A DNA stretch of 64,000 bases from Rhizomys pruinosus (lineage: Eukaryota; Chordata; Mammalia; Rodentia; Spalacidae), in the NCBI GenBank assembly GCA_009823505.1, contig VZQC01013997.1, positions 1,613,262-1,677,261 on the forward strand, in the 5' to 3' direction. The notes beneath the pieces are model-generated. The model did not search any database. It saw only the letters and a list, made by a program, of their open reading frames with translations, and had not been told where the DNA came from. Below are positions 34,351 to 45,300 of this stretch, in pieces (the stretch's first letter is position 1; each line of letters opens with the position of its first letter). The translations under genes were made by a program, and so were the position numbers.

Positions 34351-34468
34351 GCAGTCTGCTCTTGGGCAGGCCCTGGGACTACCAATGCAGTCTGCTCTTA
34401 GGGCAGGCCCTGGGACTACCAATGCTTTCTCCCTGGCCTCTCTTAGGGCAGGCCCTGGGCTTACCAAT
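34351..34468 (+). repeat. 36-45-bp minisatellite, three units
   Basis: Units at 34351-34386, 34387-34423 and 34424-34468 share GGGCAGGCCCTGGG and end TACCAAT. The third unit carries an extra CCTGGCCT block, so units vary in length. A CA-rich stretch lies just upstream (34240-34350). Confidence 0.9.
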
Positions 34469-35875
34469 GCTTTCTGCTTTCTCCCCGGCCTCTCTGGCCA
34501 CGGCCTCAGCCTGGTTGGTCACAGCAACCTGCCACTTGCCCTTTGGGGTGGCACCACTTTCTTGGGCTCTCTTGCATTGGCTGATGTGTCAGGGTCATGT
34601 GGACACCTTGCAGGCACTTTCTGAGCATCTTGCCAGCAACGTGAGTGCCTTGCCATTCAGTCCACTGGGGGAGATCATTATTAACTCCAAACAGAGCCCC
34701 TCCTCCCCAAGCCTCCAAGTGGGAAAGCCACAGTTCCAATTAGAGCAGGGCCTGGTGCAAGCAGCTGGTTTGGATAAGCGAGGGCCTCCTGGGGATACAC
34801 TGCACATATCCCTGTGAGCTCTGGCCCTGACCTGAGAGCCCCAAGGTCACTGCACACACCTTCATTGATAGTTGATTTCTGCTGCGAAGGCAAAATAAGA
34901 GCTTGATTTTAAATTATGGATTCTAGCACAGGAGGGTGTTGCTATCAGGTGATGTTAAAACCCATAAAGGGAGAGTGCTATGGTATGGTAGTGTACCCCA
35001 AAGTGAGAGATCTGGTGTGGAGCAGAAGAGGCCTTCCTGACTGTGGGTGTCACTAGATAGAGACAGGAGCCCAGGTCATTTGATGTTTATCTGTCTCCGA
35101 TACGCTGACTTCTAGCATGTTGAAGGAGCAAGATTCAAATCGAGCGATCATGGCATCAATATCAATGTGTAATCCCTTCTACAAGCCAAGTCTGATGTGT
35201 TCTTCAGATATGAAAGAAAATAAGACAGACAGTAGAGTTCATTCTCAAAGGTTCCCTGGAATGGACCCTTTAATGGACGCTTTCTCTTGTGCAGAGTTGG
35301 CTCACAAATACTAACAAGACTCCCATGTGCCAGGTCCTTTGTGGATATCAACTCTTGATCCTGATAAGGATCCTATGAAGTAATCACTCCAAATTCACCA
35401 GTAAAGAATCACTGGTTGATTGTCCAAAGACCTCCCCATGGCCAGAAGGTGGGAGCCGGCCCCAGTCAGGCAGCCCAGCCTTGTGCTCTAGACACTTGTT
35501 AAACACACACATCCATACAGAGAGAGACAGACAGACAGACAGCCCAAACTGGCTCTCAGCACCAAGAGTTTAAATTTAATCACCAAGCTTGAATATTTCA
35601 GAGCAATCCAGAATATTTAAATATTCACCCCTATTAACCTCACACAATAGTGCTATAATTTAATGTCTACCCTCTACATTTTTTTTTTTTTTGGCATAAA
35701 ATATAGTCACTGAATGTTCTGAGGAGAGGACCAAAACACTGCTTTCAATATCACAAATTAAATAATTCCTTGCTAAATTATATAATGCTTCCATTTTCCA
35801 TTTATCCAGTTCCTTCCCTCCAAAATGTCAAATACAAATGATCTTTGTTATGTTTCTAAGATACAAGATGTTTCC

Positions 35876-35960
35876 GCTGGGTGTGGTGGTACCTGCTTGA
35901 AATCCCAGCATTTCAGAAGGGGAGGCAGGAGGTGGGGAATGCAAAGGCCAGCCTTGGCCA
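35876..35960 (+). mobile_element. B1 fragment, 3'-truncated
   Basis: GCTGGGTGTGGTGGTACCTG and AAATCCCAGCATTTCAGAAG. Confidence 0.7.
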
Positions 35961-36705
35961 CTCCCCAGAACTGCTCCTTATAAGGAACAACATTTGGTTA
36001 TGCAGTGACAGCAATCTTGTCCTACAATCCGTGGACACTAGCTCCCAGGTCTGTGGAACTGATCTTTATCTCAACAGTGGTGAACCCAATCACACAAACA
36101 TTTCTTGTGCTACACAGCAAGTTTTGTTACGGTCACTTCAGTCCACACCCATGATTTTAGGTCACACTATTCCAGATGTTAAGTAAGCTAAATCAGTGAA
36201 TTCTATAGACACCCCACAGTGTCTTCCTAGACATTTAATCCATCAGCTGTTTCCAGTCCCAGAGCCAACATGTAGGCTGAGTCACCTACCTTTCAAGGCC
36301 ATCATCTGTTTAGTTTTTGTCTTGTTTTGTTTTGTTTTTTTCTCCCAGCAGCCTCTTGGTTGAGGCTCTTGATATTTACGAGTGAAGCTTTCACAGCTGC
36401 CGCACTGAACAATCCTTCATGAACCTCTGTTACTTGAACCACTAATGATCATTTTGACCAACACGGCGTTTGCTTTATGGGCATTCATTCCTTACTTTTT
36501 AATCTTGTTTCCATTTCTGATCAGCAGTTCTTTATTAAAAAATAAGCAGATCATCCAGGCTAGATATCTTGTCTGGGATCCATTTAAATCACTTGTTATA
36601 GCTACACATAAACACCCCACAATCAAGCCGTCTGTACAGTCAGTCCGTGAGAAGGAACAATGTCTGGATGGCAACAATTTAAGAGCTGTTCACTAATAAA
36701 CATGA

Positions 36706-36842
36706 AGCCGGGCACGATGGCACACACCTATGATCCTAGCACTTGAGTGGTGGGAAGGAGGATGCGGAATTCAAGGTCATCCCCAGCTATATATCAAATT
36801 TGAAGCCAGCCTGGGCTCCATGAGACCCTGTCCCAAAAGTCA
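36706..36842 (+). mobile_element. B1 SINE, old type
   Basis: GCCGGGCACGATGGCACACA, GATCCTAGCACTTGAG and GAGACCCTGTCCCAAAAG. It ends about 160 bases before exon 3. Confidence 0.82.
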
Positions 36843-37004
36843 GTCAGCCCTGATCAACATGCAGAAATATCCATGTCTTGGGAACTATGTTTTGGAAAGC
36901 TATGGCTCTTTATCAGAGGACTTGGTAGAGAAAGAACCCATCTATTAGTTGGGTTTGCAGTGGGCTGTTTCTTTGTAACAGAAAGGTTTCCTTCTGTCTT
37001 GCAG

Positions 37005-37370
37005 CTGTCTTACTTCCTGCTGAGCACCCTGGGCCTGATGGTCTGTGTGCTGGCTGTGGCGTTCGCTGCTCACCACTATTCACTGCTCGAGCAGTTTACC
37101 TGTGAGACCTCGCTTGACTCCTGCCAGTGCAAACTGCCCTCCACCGAACCGCTCAGCAGGACCTTTGTTTACCGGGATGTGACCGACTGTACCAGCGTCA
37201 CTGGCACATTCAAACTGTTCTTAATCATCCAGATGGTGCTAAACTTGGTCTGCGGCCTTGTGTGCTTGCTGGCCTGCTTTGTGATGTGGAAACACAGGTA
37301 CCAGGTCTTTTATGTGGGTGTCAGGCTGCGCTCTCTGACGACTTCTGAAGGTCAGCAGCAAGAGGTCTAG
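37005..37370 (+). CDS. SSPN: SSPN coding exon 3 (residues 96-216 and stop)
   Basis: The last coding exon starts after a TTCTGTCTTGCAG acceptor at 37004 and ends with TAG at 37368-37370. It encodes membrane segment 3 (about residues 96-117), the large extracellular loop (118-163) with C128, C135, C137 and C157, membrane segment 4 (164-189) and a tail ending SEGQQQEV. The loop is shorter than in classical tetraspanins and lacks their CCG signature, as expected for sarcospan. No frameshift or internal stop is present. An upstream ATG at 36873 is in frame with the exon but lies in intron and is not used. Confidence 0.96.
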   Translation: MSYFLLSTLGLMVCVLAVAFAAHHYSLLEQFTCETSLDSCQCKLPSTEPLSRTFVYRDVTDCTSVTGTFKLFLIIQMVLNLVCGLVCLLACFVMWKHRYQVFYVGVRLRSLTTSEGQQQEV

Positions 37371-37546
37371 CAGCCTTGCTCAGAGGTGGGCAACAAAGCA
37401 GTACGCTGACTAGCTGAGGAAAAATCACATTTTTTTGAAAAAAGGCAAACTTTTGAAACAAATGCTTATTCATTCTCTAAATGACTATTTTTCAGAAAAG
37501 AAGACTATTTCTTTGGGTCTCTATTTTATTTTTAATTTGGTGGAGG

Positions 37547-37892
37547 ATGGAGCTGGATAGATAGCTCTGCAGTTAAGAGCACACACTGCTCTTGTAAAGG
37601 ATCTGAGTTCCAGCACCCACATTGGGTGGCTCACAACCTCCTGTAACTCCAGCTCCAAGGGACTCAAATGCTCCCACACAAATATGCACACATACATATA
37701 ATTTTAAAGTTGAGAAATTTTAAAAAGGGCTGGGTATGGTGGCTCACACCTATAATCCCAACACTTGGGAGGCAGAGGCAGGCAAATTGCTGTGAGATTG
37801 AAGCCAGCCTGGGATGGTCTGTCTGCCTAGCGAGTTCCAGGCCAGCTGGGGGCTACATGAGACCCTGCCTCAAAAAAATTTTAATTTCAAAA
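37547..37892 (+). mobile_element. B2 followed by B1, in the 3' UTR
   Basis: 37547-37712 is a diverged B2 (AGCTGGATAGATAGCTCTGC, AGTTCCAGCACCCACATTGG) with body and tail. 37726-37892 is a B1 (GGGCTGGGTATGGTGGCTCA, CCCTGCCTCAAAAAAATTT) with a small internal insertion. Confidence 0.85.
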
Positions 37893-39094
37893 AATTCTTG
37901 TGGGGAAACAGGATCTAAGTTGATTCAGGGAACATTAAAGAACACCAAACAGGGAAAGAATGGCCTAGGTCCATCCTTACAGCCTAGAGCTCATTCCTTA
38001 CTCTCTTAACCCATGATATTCCCAGCCTTCTTTCCTATCAGCCCAGTATGGTGGTGTGAACTGACTTTGCAGGCCCTCCCTCGCCCACCAGTCATGGTGT
38101 CCTGGAGAAAGGTAGATGTCGCAGAAAAGCTGGGCCTCTGCGTCAAATGTTTTTATTTTCCCCAGGAGAGATGGCTTGAAGGCATGAAATAGCTTTTAAA
38201 ATCATCGAAGAAACGGAAGGCTGAGCAATCCCAAACACCTGGGCTGGGGTGCAGGCCTCCAGCTGCCTGGGCTCCGCTCCCCATGGGCCCCTGGCTGCAC
38301 CCTGCAGGACTGTCTGCTTTGCCTTAATTGAAAGGTGGTGCACCTTGAATTCTCAAGGCTGTAGAAGGTTTAAAGATAATTACATCATGCTTCTATTCTA
38401 TCATCTAAAACAAATCATTAAGACCAATTTCCAGCTAATTGTTCATTATAATTATACTCAGAAGTCTACTTAATGAGTTATGGTTGTACTTAGAGCGGTT
38501 GGTGTTAAGAAAAATTAGGTTCACAAAGATCCACGTTCCTGGAAGCCAAGCCTTAAAGAATTTTTTTTTTAAATTAATACTCTGTTTTAAAACACTTTTA
38601 AAAGGAAAAACAAAGCATTTGTCAGAGGAAATGTTTATACTAATAGCACATTTGTGGCCTGTTGAAAAGGATCTTCCTTGACAACAAAGCACCTTTGTGG
38701 GGGGGCTGGCTTCTGTGGATGAGTTCTCTCCCACCTGGCCTTGAGATGCCATCTTGTATATGCACAGTTGGCCCAGAGACTCAGAATGTCTTGAAGTCTT
38801 TATTTGGGCAATGTGTCTATGGACTTAGAGGGGAGTTTTTAGTTTTGTTTTTTTTATTTTAATCAATCAGGATTTAAGACACAAGTAGTTTGGTATGATG
38901 GATTTTGCTGTTACTGTTATTACTAAATTCATAAGAATATCAATACTCTAAGGAAGGAGGTCAGAATGGAATTTCTCCTTTAGTAGGTGTTCTTCAAAGC
39001 GGAAGTTCAGGATAACAGTTCAGCCCAGTTGGCTGTCCCAGGCCTGTTGACACACTTTCCTAACTGCAAAATTCTAGCTAAAGAAAAGCACTCT

Positions 39095-39347
39095 TGGGGC
39101 TGGAGAGATGGCCTAGCGGTTAAGAGCGCCAACCGCTCTTACAGAGGACCTGGGTTCGATCCCCAGCACCCACATGGCGGCCGAGAACCATCTGAAACTC
39201 CAATTCCAGGAGAACTCCAGTTCCAGGGGATTCCGACACCCTCTTCTGACCTCCGCGGCATTGCACGACACGGGTGCACAGACTTACATGCAGACAGTTC
39301 ATTCATACACATACAGAAATAAATAAAAAAAATAAAAATTAAAAAAA
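39095..39347 (+). mobile_element. Young B2 SINE with 17-bp internal duplication, in the 3' UTR
   Basis: Flanked by a perfect 15-bp duplication AAAGAAAAGCACTCT at 39080-39094 and 39348-39362. Head, A box and B box (GGTTCGATCCC) are intact. AACTCCAATTCCAGGAG (39196-39212) is followed at once by AACTCCAGTTCCAGGGG (39213-39229), a duplication shared with the B2 copies at 58550 and 61391. The tail has AATAAA at 39318 and 39322. Confidence 0.96.
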
Positions 39348-39707
39348 AAAGAAAAGCACTCTCTCAATTGCCCTTGAGGCTAGATGGGGTGTCCCATCAA
39401 TAGTGATGATGGTACTGTCCCTTCATGATTCAAATACCCACATTCAAAGGAAAATATTCGGGAAGTAACCTGGAGGGTTCTGTCTGTTATGTTCTCTGGA
39501 TAAAATACTTGATTAACAGATGTTAAAGCCTATTCTGACTTGCTTTAAATCTGGCCTTCCTGCCAGTTAGCTCAGGTAGGAAAGCTCATCAAGGAGTGCA
39601 GTGGATAAAATTCCACAGCAGGACTGATCACAAGAAAAGCTGCATGGACGTAACAGACCTCTTGACAACCTGAAAACCCCCTCAATGATTATTGAGACTA
39701 ACCAACT

Positions 39708-40215
39708 CTGGGCTGGGGAGAGAGTAGTTGGCAAAGTGCTGGCCACACAAGCAGGAACTCAGTCCCCAGAATCTACGTACAAAGCTATGCGTGGTGGCCC
39801 GTGCTTGTATTCCTGGCACTGAGGAGGAGATGAAGACAGGCAGATTCCTGGGGCTTCCAGGAAGCCAGATTCAACTCTACTGGTGAGTCCCAGTTCCTGG
39901 TGGGAGACCCCATCTCAAAAAGAAAAACCAAGCCAGGCATGGTAGTGCACTTTTAATCCCAGCACTAGGGAAGCAGAGGCAGGCAGATTTCTCTGAGATC
40001 GAGGCTGGTCTACATAGTGAGTTCTAGGCCAACTGGGGCTACAGGGAGATCCTGTCTCAAACAAACAAACAAACAAACACCAAAAAGGAAAAAAGAAAAA
40101 CTATAGTGGATGGCTTCTGAAGAGCAACAGGTTGACCTCTGTGTGCACACACACGTGAACATGCACTTACACACATACAGATGTGTGTGCACATGCATGA
40201 ACATGCACACACATG
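39708..40215 (+). mobile_element. B4 SINE interrupted by a B1
   Basis: The head, GGGCTGGGGAGAGAGTAGTT, and B1-like part run to 39929. A separate B1 (39930-40082, GCCAGGCATGGTAGTGCACT, tail of CAAA repeats) follows. The B4 end resumes near 40085 with AACAGGTTGACCTCTGTGTG and CA-rich sequence. Confidence 0.75.
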
Positions 40216-41915
40216 AAAAAGTAACCAAATTTACAATGACATGTGATAATTTCTATAGAAAGAAGAAAAAGATTGAGAATGTAAATGTCATAGGCTATTG
40301 TTTCAAAAGTAAGGTTGTTTAAACGTTAGCTACTATGTATGCATCAGGCGCCCCCAGAAGCACACCCTAAATACCCTTTGCAACTTTATATAGCAAACTC
40401 CACAGATTTTTATATGAGAAAACTGTGATTCTCCACATGTGTAGGGTGCTCTCAGCTTTACAAATGATTCACAGGGTATTTTAAAGAATAGAATAACTTC
40501 AGCCTGTAGGCTTTTTTTTTTCCTCTAAATAATACAAGCACACAAGAATTGACATGTTGCTAGGCTTATAATATTATGTCTTTATGTCATGGGGATTTTA
40601 CTCTTATGTGATCAAATTATTCTTAAACACCCAAAGAGAGAAAACATTGTAAGCGAACCGAAGGAACAGAACAAAATGAAAGGAAGGAAGGCGTCTTCTG
40701 CTAGAAGCTCACTGTGTCCTGATACGTGTAAGAATCGAGTTGCATGAATTACAAACTGCTTTGGGCTGGATTTGAAGTATTTTGATGTTAATGTTTTGCA
40801 AATATTGAAGTTGCAGTAAGGGCGACAGAAAAAGAACAGACACACAGCTTCGCACTTAGCAAAATGTTACACTAAAATTCTGACAGGGAGCCAGGATGGT
40901 GACTGTGTCTTTTAAATCGTGAAACAGTAAGGTTTGCACAACCCCCTCTCTCCCAAGCTCCTTCAGGAGAATTAAATGAATTAAGACTTTGGAAAGAAAA
41001 GAAATAGCCAGGACTTGGCAGTACTTGAAATAAGTGGAATATGGCAGGCTGGGTGTACAGACAGTAACCAAGCCCACTCAACAGGTTCTGTGCCTCCACA
41101 TGACCGTCATCTGTGCCTCCCACACTCCGTCCAAATTGGTGTAGGCAGAACCTTGGAGCCAGGCCTGAAACATAGCTGCTCCACAGCCCAGAAACTGTAG
41201 TCAAGTAACAGCTGCATGGTTTTTCTCTTCTTTGGACTGAGTGCTTAGATACCCTCTTGTGAGGGCCTTCCAGTGTCTGGCAGTGAGGTTGCATTCTATA
41301 TATATGTTTTCTGTTTGCGTCCGACACATCAGGGTCCTTTAATAGCCCTGTACTTTCCTTCTGTGTAGTAGATCTGGAAAATGTTTGTGAAATTGTAGTA
41401 AAGGCTGTCCAAGGGATATTCCGGGTGGGGGGTGGGGGCGTGGGGGACGCCTGTGGAATGGTTACTGAAAGATAATCAGAAATAAACTTAAAAGCTGCCC
41501 TGTCAAGCCAATCATTTACAACATGAACCATCCCTGGATGTTTTCTAGTGATCTCTGAACCGTTGCTACATGACCATACATTCTGTAAATATGCTGTCAG
41601 ATTTTACTCTACTCACAAAACCTCTTATTGTGGTTTTATATGCATACTGTATGTTCAGAATATCCGATGGCCAAACATGTTAACTCATGGTCCAGGTTTA
41701 GTGGTTTAGCTAGATACCTTGATTCATTTCTCTTACTATTCTAGTTAGTCTTTTATTATCGCGAATGATCCTTATCCCTTTTGAAGATATTGATCTGTGT
41801 TTTGGTGTTGCAGTTTTGTTTTCCTGGCCTTGATCAAATGAGGAGTAGAAGTGTTTCTATATATTTGAGGTGATTGTTTTGAAAGGGGAGCTGTATAATG
41901 CATATTCTCTTTCTT

Positions 41916-41921
41916 AATAAA
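41916..41921 (+). terminator. SSPN: Candidate polyadenylation signal AATAAA of SSPN
   Basis: AATAAA occurs in non-repeat AT-rich sequence about 4.5 kb after the stop codon, followed at a suitable distance by a GT-containing stretch (CAGTGTTGG near 41945). A long single 3' UTR is known for SSPN in other mammals. The AATAAA at 41481 is an alternative. Confidence 0.6.
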
Positions 41922-41974
41922 CTTTTCATAATCTCTGGAGATACAGTGTTGGAATCTACTTCAAAGTGACTGTA

Positions 41975-42183
41975 GGGGCTGGAGAGATGGCTCAGCAGTT
42001 AAGAGCACTGGCTGCTCTTGCAGCTAGTTCCCAGCATTGACGTGGGAACTCACAGTAGGAACTCAGTTCCAGGGGGTCTGACACTCTTTTTTATGGCCTG
42101 GGCAGACACCAGGCACGCATGTGGAGCACACACCTACATGTAGGCAAATGCCCATACACATAAAACAAAATAAATCTATCTTT
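41975..42183 (+). mobile_element. B2 SINE with target-site duplication
   Basis: GGGGCTGGAGAGATGGCTCA head, with AAAGTGACTGT at 41963-41973 and AAAGTGACCGT at 42184-42194. About 15 bases around the B box are deleted. Confidence 0.93.
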
Positions 42184-42343
42184 AAAGTGACCGTGGAGCA
42201 CACATGAACTGGTGTATGTCAAATCTGTCAGGTTAGTATTCACTGAAAAGCCTGGCTTAGGAACTGGAGATCATTCGTTAAGTCAAACAAGCCGGATTCA
42301 GAAAACACCAGGTTTTCTGTCATCTGTGGAGCCTAGAGTTAAA

Positions 42344-42610
42344 ATGGATGTGTGTGTGTGTATGTGTGTTTGTGTGTGTGCATGTGTGTGTGTGTGTGTG
42401 TATGTGTGTGAATTAGAAAGAGGAAAGAGGACTGTGGAGGGGAAGAAAAGGTGTGAATGGAAAGCAATGGGGAAATGGAGGGTAATAACATACATGTGCC
42501 CTGGAAGCAAAGGGAGGATATGGGGGGATGATGGGACCGGAAGAGAGTGTCGGGAGTGGAAGGAGAGGCAGCGGCAGGGGGAAGGAAGTGGTGGGAAGCG
42601 GAAGAGCAAG
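42344..42610 (+). repeat. (TG)n followed by a purine-rich stretch
   Basis: Imperfect TG run to about 42412, then GA-rich sequence (AGAAAGAGGAAAGAGGAC type) to about 42610. Confidence 0.85.
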
Positions 42611-42941
42611 AACAAAATACTTAGCCGAAAATTCCATAGTGAAATCCATTACTTTTCATACTAACTTAAAAGAATTAATTAAAAATAGACTTTAAAGTAA
42701 TGAAAAGAAACTGGCTTGGAAAGAGACAAGAGCCAGTGACAGCATGACCCCGTTTCCCAGAGATGGCTCCAGTTTTTACTTCGTACTATGCCAGAAGTCT
42801 AGGTTATAATTGGTACCAGGAGGACTACAAGTTAGAGAAAACCTTTGGAGAAGTACTTGGAACACTGAGTCTTTTATTTCTCTTAATCAGTGGCAAATAA
42901 AGCTGGGCCTAAAGAATAGAGACACACATCCAATCACAGTC

Positions 42942-42944
42942 TAC

Positions 42945-43001
<57 letters not shown>

Positions 43002-43002
43002 T
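42942..43002 (+). repeat. (ACACAT)n hexanucleotide array
   Basis: About nine and a half tandem ATACAC units, nearly perfect. Confidence 0.95.
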
Positions 43003-43182
43003 ACATCCGATGGTCTTCTCTTCAAATCTAAATGTAAGGAACTCCTCTTACCAGCTCTGAGGCAGTTAAGTGGTTCATTGTCCTGTAAGTGCCATCTCTT
43101 TTGTTGATAGAAATGCTTACTGCCAAGAGCAACAGACAAATAAGGACTCAGGTTCTAAGCTGTATTTCCCTCTTCTATGTTA

Positions 43183-43292
43183 AGAGCCCAGGGTTACAAG
43201 TCGGACGGCCATTTATTAGCTGTGTCATGGGCCAAGCCATTTGATTTTTACTTTCTTTGTATGTAAAATGGAGAAAAATGGAAGTGCCACAC
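43183..43292 (+). mobile_element. MIR fragment
   Basis: GGGTTACAAGTCGGACGGCC, ATTAGCTGTGTCATGGGCC and GTATGTAAAATGGAG follow the MIR consensus order. Confidence 0.65.
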
Positions 43293-43721
43293 TGAATCAT
43301 GGGGAAGTTTAAGAAATAGCACTTGGCAGAAAGACTGGCTGGCAGAGGGGCCTTAAAGCATGGCGTCTTCCTCCTGTAAAGGGTCTATAACACTTCTCAC
43401 TGACAGAGGCACCTACCCTGCCTCTGACTACAGAAGTAACTTCCTTGCTGCCCCCCCCCCGCCAGGCACCCTTTCAGTAAACCAGAGGCAGTCTCAAATG
43501 GGCCCCACAGGGACATTCCGGCTTTAGAATACAAGGCCACCAACTCTTAGTGTCAGACATGGAGGGTACAGACTAACGAGTGGCCTGGATCTTTGCATGC
43601 TGATTTCCATGCATACACTTTACAGTACTTCTCCCAGCCTTAGACATTTTTCTTGCTTTCATCTAACTTCTAATTTAATGTGATGGAAACGTGTTTAACC
43701 TCAATTTTTCTGTTTTCGTTT

Positions 43722-43935
43722 GTTTGCTGCTGTGCTAGAGCTTGAACCTGGGGCCTTGCAAGGGCTAGACAATGTTCTCTCTGGGTTATATCTCCAGTCC
43801 TTTCCCTGTTTTTAGTCTGAGATAGGGATTCATTTCATTGACTTGGCTAGAGTTCAAGGCTGAGCTGGCTTTGAACTTTCTATCAGCTTGCTTCAGACTT
43901 TAGAATTGTACCTTCACCATCAGGCCTAGCTTAAC
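43722..43935 (-). mobile_element. ID/B4-like old SINE
   Basis: The left part has GAGCTTGAACCTGGGGCCTT, then GCAAGGGCTAGACAATG and ATATCTCCAGTCC, an ID-type tRNA-like head in reverse. The right part, AGTTCAAGGCTGAGCTGGC, is B1-like. Confidence 0.5.
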
Positions 43936-43974
43936 CCCAACTTTTTAAAGAAATAATTTTTATTTATTTACTTA

Positions 43975-44559
43975 TTTGTATGTATTGGTGTGTGTGGTGT
44001 GTATGTGTGTATGAGATGAATGCAAGTGTGCATGTGTATAGAGGTCAGAAGATGATGGCACACATCTTCCTCTGTCACTCTCTACCTTATTTTTTAAAAT
44101 ATTTTCTTTATTGTTACCACGTTGTGTTTATGTGTGTATTGCCTGCATGTATGTACATGCACCTATATTGTACAAAGCCTTTGGAGGTCAGAAGAGGGCA
44201 TCGGATCCCCAGGAACTTTAATTACAGATGGTTGTTAGCCGCCATATCAGTGCTGGGATTTGAACCTGAGGGCTCTGCAAGAGCAGCCAGTACTTTCAAC
44301 CTCTGAGCCATCCCTTCAGCCCCCTGTACCTTATTTTTTGAAACAGGGTCTCTCCCCAAACCTGGAGCTCACAGTTTCTGCAGGACTGATGAGCCAGTGA
44401 GTCATGTTACATGTCCATCTCCACCTTCTCCACCCTCTACCAGTGCTGGGGTTAGAGCTGTGTATACTGCACCTGCAATGGACACAGGTTCTGGGGATCT
44501 GAACTCAGATCCTCAAGCTTGTACCACACTCTAGCCACTGAGCCATTCTCCTAGCCCAT
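43975..44559 (-). mobile_element. B4 SINE split by a B2 insertion
   Basis: The outer B4 occupies 43975-44082 (TG-rich tail, GAGGTCAGAAGATGATGG) and 44340-44559 (GAAACAGGGTCTCTCCCC to CCACTGAGCCATTCTCCTAG). Confidence 0.75.
44096..44326 (-). mobile_element. B2 SINE nested in B4, perfect target-site duplication
   Basis: TACCTTATTTTTT occurs at 44083-44095 and 44327-44339. Between them is a B2 in reverse (GGAGGTCAGAAGAGGGCATC, CTCTGAGCCATCCCTTCAGC). Confidence 0.95.
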
Positions 44560-44747
44560 TAAAACCAATCTTTATCAAACATTTTGTATAGTATCCATCT
44601 GCTATAGATTAGGATGTGATAGACACTCCCTCCTTGATTTCAAAACCAGCCATCAAGCACCTCTGGCATGCTTAGTCACTGATTCTCCTTCAGGAATCAT
44701 AAGAGAGTTATTTTGGAGTATAGTCAGAAAATTTGCAACGGAAAGTC

Positions 44748-44872
44748 AAGCATGGCCTTATGTCCAGTGATCCCAGCACTTAGGAGGCTGAGGCAGGAGG
44801 GTCTTGAGTTTGAGGCAAGTTCTAGACTAGTCTGCACTCTACAAATGAGCTCTGTCTTAAAAAAAATCATTT
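44748..44872 (+). mobile_element. B1 fragment
   Basis: GATCCCAGCACTTAGGAGGC, TGAGGCAGGAGGGTC and TCTGTCTTAAAAAAAATC. Confidence 0.78.
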
Positions 44873-45079
44873 CATTCTCCAAGTTGAGTATGGAAAAACT
44901 GAAATGAATCATTGAATTCGTGGCCAATTATTTATTAAAATTATACAATCAATAATTTACTTTTCCCTGTGATAGAGTCTATCCATCTTAATAGGTGACA
45001 ATAAATTAACATATTTTCACTTGACACATTCAAATATTTTATAAGCTTGTCCTTATGGAGTATAAGAATTATGTATTAC

Positions 45080-45300
45080 ACAGCTGGAGAAATGGCTCAG
45101 CAGTTAAGAGGACTGACTGCTCTTGCAGAGGACCTGGGTTTGAGTCCCAGCACCCACATGTTAGTTAACAACCATTCATAACTCCACTTCCAGGAGATCT
45201 GATGCCCTCTTTAAACCTCTGTGACATTGCATGACACAGGTACACCTACCTACATGCAGGCAATACGTTTGTACACATAAAATAAAAATAATAAAAAGAA
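45080..45300 (+). mobile_element. B2 SINE
   Basis: CAGCTGGAGAAATGGCTCAG, CAGCACCCACATGTTAGTTA and GACATTGCATGACACAGGTA, with an AATAAAAATAATAAAA tail. Confidence 0.9.

Larger units (their letters stand above)
31097..37004 (+). other. SSPN: SSPN intron 2
   Basis: GTAAGT donor and GTCTTGCAG acceptor, 5.9 kb. It holds B1, B2 and B1-like insertions and three tandem arrays between 32.76 and 34.50 kb. Stretches over 300 bases with nothing recognised are 31100-31775, 31925-32755, 34500-35870 and 35965-36700. A (GACA)n tract is at 35527-35542 and a MIR-like scrap near 35325-35390. Confidence 0.85.
1761..41940 (+). other. SSPN: Sarcospan (SSPN) transcription unit, three coding exons plus 3' UTR
   Basis: The joined exons (1761-1958, 31010-31096, 37005-37370) encode 216 residues that I recognise as sarcospan, a tetraspan-like membrane protein of the dystrophin-glycoprotein complex that associates with the sarcoglycans in muscle plasma membrane. 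Seen in the translation: a short cytoplasmic N-terminus with a Cys cluster (C20, C21, C23), four hydrophobic segments near residues 25-47, 62-81, 96-117 and 164-189, and a large loop between segments 3 and 4 with C128, C135, C137 and C157. The C-terminal tail is short and cytoplasmic. Both introns have GT donors and AG acceptors in phase 0, so the frame is continuous. As I recall, the human form is longer (about 243 residues) because it starts upstream, while 216 fits the rodent form. The transcript ends are inferred, the protein identity is firm. Confidence 0.95.
37371..41940 (+). other. SSPN: Probable 3' UTR of SSPN, enlarged by SINE insertions
   Basis: The stretch after the stop contains no further coding exon. 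It runs to AATAAA at 41916-41921, followed by a GT-bearing stretch, where I place the main cleavage site. A second AATAAA lies at 41481-41486. The unique parts (about 37380-37545, 37900-39090, 39365-39700 and 40220-41940) are AT-rich and UTR-like. A B2 plus B1 pair (37547-37892), a young B2 (39095-39347) and a B4 carrying a nested B1 (39708-40215) account for roughly a fifth of the length. A B2 starting at 41975 lies just past the end. Confidence 0.65.
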
